DNA from: Anaeramoeba flamelloides
Lineage: Eukaryota > Metamonada > Anaeramoebidae
Direction of reading: 5' to 3'
Assembly: GCA_027625915.1 (NCBI GenBank)
Contig: JANTQA010000026.1
Span: 186,001 to 250,000, forward strand
DNA length: 64,000 nucleotides
Of this stretch, positions 1 to 9,688 are shown piece after piece. The translations under genes were made by a program, and so were the position numbers. Each line of letters starts with the position of its first letter. The stretch's first letter is position 1. The notes beneath the pieces were generated by a model that searched no databases, was not told the DNA's origin, and worked only from the letters and a program-made list of their open reading frames with translations.

Positions 1-56
1 TATTTTATTTTTCAAAACATTAAAAAGATAAAAACTTCATTAAAAAAACAAACAAC

Positions 57-170
57 CAAGATCCCACCAAAAAAATATATTTTGTCATCAACAAGTGTAG
101 CAGATTGTTGTTTTACACTTAAATTTTTTGCACACTCAAAGTCTCCCTTTACAAACAATTTCCAACGTGG
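57..170 (-). CDS. Kelch-repeat protein, internal exon (partial, runs off left edge)
   Basis: Read on the minus strand from 170, the sequence encodes one Kelch blade: Pro-Arg-Trp, a Gly, then SATLVDDKIYFFGG. This is the W...G...(H)SA-hydrophobic-dkiy-FGG signature of a beta-propeller repeat. The frame opens just after an AG (172-171) preceded by a T-rich stretch, so 170 is taken as the exon start. The end is uncertain: a GT follows the FGG-Ile-Leu codons near 57, and the frame stays open nearly to base 1. Further blades should lie left of the window and upstream on the minus strand (above 171), but I could not find them. Kelch propellers bind protein partners, for example BTB or cullin substrates. 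The partner cannot be told from one blade. Confidence 0.6.
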
Positions 171-3100
171 CTTCATTCGTTTTTAAAAAGATAAAGAAGA
201 AAAAAAAATTCGGATAAGAGATAAAGATAAGTAAAAAATCAAAAAATAAAACTGTGTTTAGGGATATTTTAAAGTTTGAACTGTTGTAACAAAATGACTT
301 TAAACTTTTTTTGGTTGGATTTGAGTTGTTTGAATTTCTCTTTTACAACATTTAATGAATTCAAATCTCCAAAAGATCTTCTATTAAATTCAAATGCACA
401 TTCCGAAAAAATTATCACATCTTGAAATTGAAAAATGAAGCAAAATTCAGTATGTTACAATACTAAAAGACCACACTTACTTTTGAAGTTATTTTTTTGA
501 CACGAATTATTGTTTTTAAAATTTTGATCCATTTTTCCCATTTTTTGAAAAGATTAAAAATTCATTATATTTCTGAATCATTCAAAAAAATAAATATTAT
601 CTTTGAAAGGTGAAAGACATCTTATTATTGTCCATTAAGGAAGTGTACTCAAGCACTTTAAAACCACTTAGTTCACAATTTACTAGTATAAAAAATCTAC
701 TTAATTTCAAAAAAAAATAATTCTTTAAAACTTTTAAAAAAATATAATTTCTATTGATTCAAAGAACAGACCAAATCAATTTTTATAAAAATTGAATAAC
801 AAAAAAATATTATAAAAATGTCACAACAAAATACTTTTTTTAAAACTCTGGAAAATTCAACTAAATTCGTAAAGAAATACTTTTTAGTTAATATTATTTT
901 TTAAAAATTATCAATCAAAAAATATTAATTATTTTAAGTGAGTCATTAATAACCAAAAGACTCAAATGTATTAAAATGTTTTTATTATTCTTTCACAATT
1001 TTTTGAAGATTTTCAAACAAATACAATTAATTCAGTAATACTAGACTACAAGGAAAAAATAAATTCTGAAAATTCAAGTTAGCCAAAGCTCAATATTGTA
1101 TTTCAGAAAATATATCGTTTATAAATTATTTTTTCAAAATTATGATAATTTTATATAATTAAGAAAAGATAGCTTTTAATTGAATTAAGTTTCGAATATC
1201 CCCCCTTTTTGAAATTCCTGACTTTTATAATAACACCTATTTTTGTTATATTTTTTTTTGAAATAATTTACACTGAACTTTATATTAAACATTAAGATAA
1301 GAAAAAATTATAAATGTTAAAACACCTTGTAGAAGGAAACAGGGAATATATATATAAAATCAAATATGAAAAAAAAAAATAAAATGATAAAAAATATTCC
1401 AAATACAGAAAAAAAATAATTATTTCAATTTAATTTAATGATATCTTGATTAGAAAGATTTGATTTTATTTTTGAAAGTGAAAAATATGATTTTTTAGAC
1501 CTTTAAAAAAAAATAGATTCAAATAGTCTCTCCACCAAGTTAAATAAAAATTTCAAAGATTTACAAATAAAAATGAAAAAAATATTACTGAAAATTTTCT
1601 TTTTTTTTTTCAATTGTCATTAATATCTAATACAGTTATAAAGCTTTGCAAAATGGTCAGTACAATAATGTTTATTATCTGAATGTATTTCAAAGATACA
1701 AAATTTAGAGATTTTTTTTTTGAAAAAAATTTGCCAGTTATTGGGTCTTTGAGGGTTAAATAGGAAAAATTTTTCACTTCCTTTTCCATATTTTTCTTTT
1801 AACAATTGAAGTTCTCAAACAAAGAGACTAAATTTGTTAATTTATCTGAAAAAAAGAAATTGAAAATGAAGTGAAAATTCTCCTCATTAATAATCAAATA
1901 CCCATAATTCAAATAAAAAAATAATAATCAGAAATATTCTCTAAAAACTTATTTTAATAATAGCCTTTAGTTATTAATACCATTTATATTAAAAAAAGAA
2001 TATTACATTAACTTTTCAATTTCAAGAAATTTAAAAATACATAATTTGCAAATAAAAAAAAATCTGAATTGTTTCGATTCTTTAAGGATTCAATATTTAA
2101 TTTATTTTTTCTATATTTTTTAAAAAAGATTAAATTTTCCAAGGATTTTTGTTTCTTGTACTAAATATCATAAATTACTAAAAGCGAGATTCAATAAAAA
2201 AGAAAAATTTATTACCAATTTTGACTTTTCTAATTTGATACAAAAATCCAAACAAAACAAATAAAGATTTTTTAGCTGAAAATTTTTCTTGAAATTAGAG
2301 TGAATTTTTTTAGAAGGTTAATAATCTTACAAAAAAATATCCAAAAAAAAAGAGAAAATTACTTAAAATTTCTAACAATTTACATTTCTAAATTTAAAAT
2401 TTACTGGAAATATCAAGTAGTTTACCTCAAAAAATGATTTAGCCTGGTGTATATAATATATAGTGAATTAAATGTTGCATTGGAACAACAAGAAAAAATA
2501 AAATTGGATAAACGGGCCAGAATTTTATACATTCTATTCATAATTTATCATTATGGGGAAATATCAAGAACTTAACCTTCAAAATATATTTGATCTTAGA
2601 TATCATTTGGTTTAGTGAATTGGATGTTATATTGTAACAAGAAAAAAAAAAAACAGGAATTATTTTAGAAACATAGGTTTTGAGTCATTTAGTGAGAATT
2701 TTTTTTTGATTACTCTGTTGTTTTTTAAAGTTCTTGTATAATTTAAAAGTATTTTCGTTCAACAAATTGATAATGTATAGTAACCCCAATTAATGTGTTT
2801 TAAAAATTGTTATTTTTTTTTTTGAAAATAATTAATATTGTTTAAGAAAATTTTGAAAGATGATTTTTAGAAATGGTTAAGGGATTATTGTCAAAAAAAG
2901 ATTCATATAGAATAAAGTATGTTGCAATTAAAGGTAAATGAAATTAGTACTTTTTTACCCATATGTGTCTATGAAATCTATTAGTAAATATTATTGGGCA
3001 ATAAATTAAGATATTGTTTATTAATGACATCAATTAAAAAATATCTATTTTCTAATAATTTTTATACATTCAATTTAGTTGAAAAATGGCACTATAGAAA

Positions 3101-3622
3101 TGAAACTGACAGTCTTTAAATTGAAATCTACTCATTTAATTAGTGATAATTAAAAAAAAAAAAATATTGATCATAATAACACTTAATTGACTTTTATAAG
3201 ATAAAAAACAAAAACTTGATAATATCTCTACCATGTTAGAATCTAAAAAAAAGATTTTTATTTGTATATCAAAACGTACAATGTGACTAATTTTCTTCTT
3301 TTCTTTTCTATAATATATGTCAGTTCTTAATTTTATTTTATTTAATAATTTTCGGATTTAGAGTACTTAGAACTAATTCTTCCCTTAAAAAACAAATTAA
3401 AAAAAAAAAAGACAAAATCAATTAGTTTCTTGAATTTTAGAAAACTACAACTAGTCCATTTTTCCAAACTTTTTCTATTTAAATATTTTCTTTTCTTTTA
3501 TTTGAAAACCATTTTCTTTTTGTTGACTTATATTTATTTACAAATTAGCCCACTGTTTAAATGTTTTATTAAAAACAGGTAAATTTAAATAAATTATTAA
3601 TTAATCTCAATTAGGCTTCTTA
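171..3622. other. AT-rich non-coding stretch
   Basis: No convincing reading frame longer than about 45 codons is seen. It contains many A and T homopolymers and a diverged direct duplication (2407-2505 against 2556-2652). It could be intron or upstream sequence of the minus-strand Kelch gene, whose earlier exons are not located. Confidence 0.5.
2407..2652. repeat. diverged direct duplication, unit about 95 bp
   Basis: The segment starting GGAAATATCAAG at about 2407 recurs at about 2556. In both, the order is a TTAACCT-like string, a TTTGGTTTAGTG / CTGGTG...AGTGAATT string, then a TTGGAACAACAAG / TTGTAACAAG string. The copies are diverged, so the duplication is old. Confidence 0.4.
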
Positions 3623-4050
3623 CTGTTGTGGAAAAAAATTGAAACAGTTCAAAAAAGTGCAAAACGGTTTTTAATTGGGAAGCTGACAGAAAAACGAAAG
3701 GAAAACCAATTAAAAGAAGAAATGAATTAAATTCAAATAATAGTCCATTGTTTTATATTGAATCAAGCCAACGAATAAAATTAAAATCAAATTTAATATC
3801 GAACCAGTTGAACAGTTTTGGAGATCTCGATAATAGTCATTTTTTTTTTGAACAAATTTTTAATAAGTGATCAAATAAATAAAAGTCCAATACCAAAAAG
3901 TTAGTATTAAAAAACTGTTATTGTGTTGAGTCCTTCATTTTCTCTTTATTTATTTACTTATTCTTTTTTTAATTGATCTTACTTTGAATTTTCAGTTTCT
4001 ATTCAGGTTACCAATTAAAAATACGTCTAGAACTTTTTTTCAAGAAAGGT
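3623..4050. mobile_element. degraded MITE, CTGTTGTGG / CCCTTGTGG family
   Basis: This is a second, diverged copy of the 453 bp element at 6309-6761. They share the left end (TTGTGGAAAAAAA, then AAAACGGTTTTTAATTGG), a middle part (AGTATTAAAAAACTGTTATTG followed by the CTTTATTTATTTA and AATTGATCTTACTTTGAATT strings) and the right-hand ACCAATTAAAAA. The outermost right inverted repeat is eroded. It has no coding capacity. Confidence 0.6.
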
Positions 4051-4085
4051 AATGTTTTTTTTTTTGTTTTCAAGAATTGTATGTA

Positions 4086-4562
4086 CCGTGGTGTAAATAA
4101 CCAGTTCAGACTACCTTTAACCCATTATTAAAATTTAATTACTGTTTTTTTTTCAGACTTGGGTATTGGAAGACCATAAATCACTTATAGATTCTTGGTT
4201 CAGATCCAAATTGACTTTAGAGGTTAGATCTTTGATTAACCGAAATGACTCAATTATAATAAATGCTTTTGTTTCAAAAATTTCTTCCTATTTACAAAAT
4301 TTGTGAGATTAATTGTTTTTTTTATCAAAATTCTAAAAATGAAATTTTGCACATTTTTTTTTCAAAAAATTACATTTTAATCTTCCAGTATCTTCATAAT
4401 TTCTTTTTTAAAATTTATTTAAAGAACCCAATTTCTTGTTTATAAACTGTTGCCATTCCATTGATTTGTTTCTTTTATTTCTAGAGTCAGCGAATATTTT
4501 TTGCAAGAGTTAAATTTTTAGTATTGGGTTTTAATAAAAAACACCGGTTAGTTACACCACTG
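4086..4562. mobile_element. 477 bp MITE with TA target duplication
   Basis: The left end reads TA then CCGTGGTGTAAATAACCAGT. The right end is the reverse complement of CAGTGGTGTAACTAACCGGT, followed by TA. A terminal inverted repeat of about 20 bp flanked by TA is what Tc1/mariner/pogo-type transposases leave. There is no transposase inside, so it is non-autonomous. Confidence 0.65.
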
Positions 4563-5177
4563 TACACTTTGTACCATATTGATCAATAACTTCAAAGAAA
4601 AGTTGGAAATAAAAATTGTTCATCAAAACCTTCAAAGGATATCTGTACCTTAAAATTAATACTCCCAAATAGTTTTTTAATCGGCTTAAAATTTACAATC
4701 ATCTTTATTTTCTGAGTGATGAAAGTTTTTGACTAGAATCTAATTTCTACAGCTTTTTCGTCAAAAATTTGTTCAAAACACAATTATTCTCAATTCCAAA
4801 AGTTTTTTTGTAAAATTGAAACAAATGATTTGATCAATTAAAAATACCAAAAAAGTTCAGAATAATACAACCAAGATAAAAATAAATAATGTTTGAAATT
4901 CAAAGAGCAATTTAAGAATTCTCAAAACACTTACATACAAAAAAACATTTTTTCATTTTTTTAGTTTTTCAAACAAAGCTAATTCAATCATCTGATTAAA
5001 ATTTTTATTTAATCATTTAACATTCCTACAAAATCAAAACACAAACCCAAAAACCCTTATACACCATATTTTTTTCTTCAAAAGGGCTCGACATAAGAGA
5101 TAGTTTTTTTTCTGGCTAACGAAGAAATCTTCAACAAGATTTGATAACTAATTCCAATTTAACAAATTTATCCAGAT

Positions 5178-5834
5178 ATGCAAACAAGAAGAGAACACGA
5201 ATATTCTTTAAACACGATAACTCAAAACACTAGTTTTCGGATGGCTTTAGGACTTCTAAGTTTACTTTACTTGTTTATTAGTGTGCTTCTTGCTCGGCGC
5301 AAATCCATTCAAATTGCCTTGAAATTTCTTGCATTTTCCTTTTTGTTTACTGGCATTATATCAATTTTTATTTGGATTGCTCTTTCAAATTCTGTGAGAC
5401 AAAGAAACCAGCAGTTAGCTCATAGAAGAAGGAGACGGAGGAGGAGACGGCGAAGGAGAAGGAGACAACAAGGAAACGGGAATGATGATCCTTTGCCAAC
5501 AATTGGTGATATAGAAACTCGCTTGAATTATTTTTTTTCTACAAGATCTGTGCTTAATGATCAACCAAATAGCACCTCATACACAAACGCTGTCGTAAGA
5601 TTAGCGGGCACGGAAGGAGACTTTGATGATCTCGACTACGAATCGCTCTTGTTCCTTGATAACTTTGTCAAAAAGAAAGGCCTAAAAAATCATCAATTAC
5701 GAAGGCTTCCTGTGAAAATTTACCATAAAAAGAAAGATCTCTCAAATGATCAAGACATGAAAGATTCTGAGAATTGTATGGTTTGTTTAGAACCATTTGA
5801 AGAAAACGATGAATTAATAACCCTTGTTTGCTTT
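5178..5834 (+). CDS. RING-H2 transmembrane E3 ubiquitin ligase candidate, exon 1 of 2
   Basis: This exon encodes 219 residues. Two hydrophobic segments (about residues 22-41 and 45-70) are predicted membrane helices. They are followed by 14 consecutive arginines (about 83-96), an acidic linker, and the first half of a RING-H2 finger: CMVC, 14 residues, then a third Cys. The exon stops in phase 0 at a GTAAGT donor (5835). The missing zinc ligands are supplied by 9593-9688, which opens in phase 0 with HDFH, so the spliced product is 250 aa with the complete spacing C-x2-C-x14-C-x-H-x2-H-x2-C-x10-C-x2-C. By family knowledge such proteins are membrane-anchored E3 ligases that recruit an E2. The substrate is unknown. 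The ATG at 5178 is the first in frame. The upstream 100 bases are comparatively C-rich, as before NDUFV1. Confidence 0.85.
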
Positions 5835-6308
5835 GTAAGTACCTTTCTTTTGGTTTTACCCTAAAATGTTTTTATTTTTAACAGTTTCTTTTCCATTTCG
5901 AACTAAATAGAATTTTTTTTTATTCTTTTCAAATCAAGTTTTTAATTCATGAAAACTATTTTAATTTTCTTGAGAGCTTTGAGAAATCAACAAAAGAAAT
6001 AGTTTTATTTCAATTATCTGGAAAATACTGTTAAAATCAAATGATCAGAATTATAATTTTGTCCCAAAAATTCAAACCAGAAGCCTGACTAAATCTCTAC
6101 TAAGTCTCTTTATTAAATCATTTTTCCAAGATTTCTTGAGTTTTTTCAAGAAATAGTTCGTAAAACAATTTGGGAACTTGAAATAAAAATTTTTATTTCT
6201 TAATTTTAAAATAACAGTAATGGGCACATCACGATCACGAAAGAATATTTTCTAAAAAACTTCAACATTTGCCAATTTTACACTTTTTGATAACTTCACT
6301 TATAATAA

Positions 6309-6761
6309 CCCTTGTGGAAAAAAAGTGAAACAGGGAAAAAAAGTGAAACACGGTTTTTCATTGGGAACCTTTATAGAACCTGAAAACGAAAAGTAAAATC
6401 AATTAAAAAAAGAAACTAAATAAACTTCAAATAATAACCCATTATATTATTTTCAATCAACCCAACAAATACAATTTAAATCTACTTGATTTTTCGAAAT
6501 TGTTGGTGTAGTTTTGGAGATCGCAAAAAATAGTCAATTTTTTGAAGAAATTTTTAATAACTGATCAATCAAATAGAAAACACCAGACCAAAAGATAGTA
6601 TTAAAAAAACTGTTATTGTGTTGACTACTATATTTTGTCTTTATTTATTTATTTATTCTTTTTTTAATTGATCTTACTTTGAATTTTCAGTTTCTATTAA
6701 GGTTACCAATTAAAAACCGTGTTGAACTTTTTTTCCCTGTTTCACTTTTTTTCCACAAGGG
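6309..6761. mobile_element. 453-bp MITE with CCCTTGTGG termini
   Basis: The left end CCCTTGTGGAAAAAAAGTGA is matched by its reverse complement at the right end. Near-perfect inverted similarity runs about 60 bp inward, to AACACGGTTTTTAATTGG on the right. TAA flanks both ends, a possible target duplication. A degraded sister copy lies at 3623-4050 in the same orientation. No open frame of note. Confidence 0.75.
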
Positions 6762-7019
6762 TAAACACTATTGGTGAATTAAAGATCTTTGATCAAAAAA
6801 TATTTTTATAGATATTTAACAATTTAAGTCGAAAAATAAAAGTTTCCAGGCTCTATCAAGATTTTTTTCAAATTTACTTGTAAAAAATTTGAAAATTTTT
6901 TTTCACAGTCTAAGAAGTCATTTTATTATATTTTAAAAGTATTGTAAATTTAATAAATATCTTTCAAATGAATAATCAATTATTTTGATTATTAAAGAAT
7001 TATTAATTGTTTTAAATTG

Positions 7020-7690
7020 GAAAAAATATTTTTTTTTTGATTTTCCGTTAGGTTTTCCAGAATTCAAAAAAAAACAGAAATTTTCAGAAATTTTCGGTTT
7101 ATTTCAAAAAGTAAAAAAAACCGAGGACAATTTCGTTAGTTTTTTTTTAATTTTTTAAATTAACAGAAATTTTCAGTAATTTTCGAAACAAAAATAAAAA
7201 GTCAAAAAACCTAAAACACTTAACATATAAAACAGAATCCTCAAGTAAAGCTAGGCACTTGACGGCACTCTACGGACACTTGATGGACACTTTCGTTAGG
7301 TTTTGCAGAATTTAAAAGTATAGAGTACAATCTATATGATTTTACTCAATTCATTTGAATCCTGGAAAACTGCCGTTAGCTTTTCTTGATTTTTCTGTTT
7401 ATTTGGAAATTCAACAGATTTTCGTTAGGTTTTTTTGAACTTTCTATTTATTTGAAAAATCAATAGATTTCCATAGGTTTTTTTTACTTTAGAAATAAAA
7501 TAGAAAACCTCAAAAAAACCTAGAACACTTCACAAATAAATAGAAAACTCAAAAAAACCTAACTAAAATCTATTGATTTTCCAAATAATATAGAAAACCT
7601 CAAAAAAAAAAAAAAACTAGAACACTTAACATATAAAACAGAGTCCTCAAGAAAAGCTAGGCACTTGACGGTACTCTACGGACACTTACA
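7020..7690. repeat. modular palindromic repeat cluster 1
   Basis: Short modules recur in shuffled order: a hairpin centred on AATAAACAGAAA / TTTCGGTTTATT, the string AATCTATTGATTTTCCAAAT, the string CTAGAACACTTCACAAATAA, the string GTTAGGTTTTCCAGAATT, and GCACTTGACGGCACTCTACG, which appears twice (about 7255 and 7660). The same modules occur at 40.3-41.4, 48.6-49.5, 56.3, 57.0 and 59.5 kb. Confidence 0.7.
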
Positions 7691-8009
7691 ATAATTATCA
7701 TCAGTTATTTTTTTTTTTCCGTATTTGAGTTTTATTAGATGAGTACTGCCTTTTCAAAACTATTCGTTATTATCTATCAAAGAAAATATCTCCAAGCTGA
7801 ATTAAACTAAAATTCATCCTTCCATTTATTTGGATTTTTTAATCTGAAAAAACACCTTATTTTCTAGACTAGAGAATTTTTAAAAAAGGTGGTTATACTA
7901 ACAACAATAGATCCAATAGCTCCATGAATTTGAAGTTCTGCAATTTTGATTATATTGTGAATAAACTTTTATTATTTAGGAACAAAGATTAATTCAAAGT
8001 AGTAGTTTT

Positions 8010-9057
8010 GTCTAACTTAAATTTTAAAATTTTATTTTTTCTTACGAGTGGAGTGTCTAATTTTAATTTTCTTCAGATTAATTTCATCAAGATAGTTCAA
8101 GTAGATTGTTGTAAAACTCAATACTTTCCAGTATTAGGAATTTTTCGAGAACATTTTAAGATCATATATAAGGCACAAAATAATCAGAATAAGACACAAA
8201 AAACAAACAAACCAATAACACACAAAAAAAGATTAGCCATTATCAGGAATAAACTTTTTTTTTTATCAACCCAAATAATAATCTAAAAAAAAAATTATGT
8301 TCCTTATATCTCAAGAATAGTGCTTTAAAAAAATTTTTTTTTTGTGTGTGTGTGTGCGCGTGTGTGTTATTTGAATAATTAGAGTGTTCGCTAAAAACTG
8401 CACGGGCTGTATTTTTCAAACTAAATCCTTATGTAAAATGAAGAATTATCACTATTTTTTTATTTTTGACATTTTAAATGTTCATGTAAAAATAAGGATT
8501 TCTTGGTTTAGTTGTTTGAATTTTATATCGATCCCTTTGGGTCTTTAACTCTTAATCTTGATATTTAAAGCTATTTTTTAAAAAATAAAAATTTCAGTTT
8601 CTATTAAGATTTACATTAAAAATCGAAAATCAAAAATTGGTCAATTTTCACAATTACTTGATCTTAATAAGAACAGAGTTTTTATCAAGTACTCGCAAAA
8701 TAATTCAGATTCAATATTAAGTGCGTTATATTCTGAAGGCTATAATTTTCCAGATATGAATTGCTCTAAAAATATACTTTTTACTACTCATTTTTAAGAA
8801 TCTTTCCAACCAAAAATAAAGTGGTTGAGTTTTACAACAATCTACTTGAACTATCTTGATGAAATTAATATTAAGAAAATTAAAATTAGACATTATGTAT
8901 CTTAAAACTTTTTCACACTCATTTGGATTCTTATTAACTTTAAAAAAACTGTTGATTTTGATCAGTTTTACAAATTTGAACAAATAAATTTTTTAATTTT
9001 TGATAAAAAAAAATGTCACACTTTTTTTTAACAATCCTCATTTTTTTTTTCACAACA
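8010..9057. mobile_element. diverged copy of the 1.4-kb inverted-repeat element
   Basis: The middle (about 8430-8820) aligns with 21120-21490: both carry GAAGAATTATCACTATTTTT, the ATAAGGATTTCTTGGTTTAG string, TTGATCTTAATAAGAACAGA and CCAGATATGAATTGC. The flanks of the copy are themselves inverted repeats (about 8050-8130 against 8825-8900). The right end resembles the terminus at 22296. The left terminus is lost. Confidence 0.6.
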
Positions 9058-9438
9058 ATTACACAAACATTGATTTTTCAAATTTCGAAAAGATTTTTTA
9101 ATTATTCGTTACTTGTTATAATGTGTACTTTTTTTTCAAAATTTCTTCGCAAAGTAAAAAAAAAATGTTGGATTGGGCGATTTATGTACAACTTTTTCAA
9201 ATTAAAATCTGAATTATTGAATTAAATCTAGTCAAATTATACATCAAAATAATTAATAGTTGTTTACATAAGAATAGTTTATATCAATTCCAGAGAAACG
9301 TGGACCTTACTTATTGGGTTTTTAATATTTAAAAAAAACATTTTTTTTTTTTTTTTTATTTTCATAAAATTTTCTTTAATTATTCCTTTCTCTCAATAAA
9401 TAAAATATTAGAAAAATTTAAGATTTTTTCCCTGAATA

Positions 9439-9440
<2 letters not shown>

Positions 9441-9482
<42 letters not shown>
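9441..9482. repeat. (AT)n microsatellite
   Basis: About 20 uninterrupted AT units within the RING-gene intron. Confidence 0.9.
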
Positions 9483-9485
<3 letters not shown>

Positions 9486-9518
9486 AAAATAAATGAGTTG
9501 TAATTATTTCTTATTTAT

Positions 9519-9534
9519 TCTCTCTCTTTCTCTC

Positions 9535-9580
<46 letters not shown>
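9519..9580 (+). repeat. (TC)n tract just upstream of a splice acceptor
   Basis: An almost pure TC run ends 12 bases before the acceptor of RING exon 2, where a polypyrimidine tract is expected. Function is inferred from position only. Confidence 0.8.
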
Positions 9581-9582
<2 letters not shown>

Positions 9583-9592
9583 AAATCAAAAG

Positions 9593-9688
9593 CATGATTT
9601 TCATAAATCCTGTATTTCAAAATGGCTGGAATTAAAAGCAACGTGTCCTATTTGCAACCAAAAAATATTATTTGAACAAAATTTTTAA
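9593..9688 (+). CDS. RING-H2 protein, exon 2 of 2 (C-terminal half of the RING)
   Basis: This 96-base exon follows the acceptor AAATCAAAAG and encodes HDFHKSC, then W at the canonical tryptophan position, CPIC and a short tail ending in TAA at 9686. It contributes zinc ligands four to eight of the RING begun at 5834, in matching phase 0. It is too short to stand out as an open frame on its own. Finding it changes the upstream gene from an apparent truncated pseudogene to an intact gene with a 3758-bp intron. Confidence 0.85.
   Translation, partial: HDFHKSCISKWLELKATCPICNQKILFEQNF

Larger units (their letters stand above)
5835..9592 (+). other. 3758-bp intron of the RING-H2 gene, loaded with repeats
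   Basis: GTAAGT donor and AAAAG acceptor. Inside are a 453-bp MITE (6309-6761), a cluster of palindromic modules (7020-7690), a diverged copy of the 1.4-kb inverted-repeat element (about 8010-9057), an (AT)n tract and a long (TC)n tract just before the acceptor. None of the small frames inside looks like an exon. Confidence 0.75.

Noticed and set aside
4195-4210. tRNA T-loop-like GGTTCAGATCC
   Set aside because: The residue after the purine is not A, and no acceptor stem or A box is nearby.
5885-6050. A continuation of the RING exon after the nearby CAG at 5884
   Set aside because: The translation (FLFHFEL...) lacks the required His and Cys ligands. The exon at 9593 supplies all of them in the right phase.
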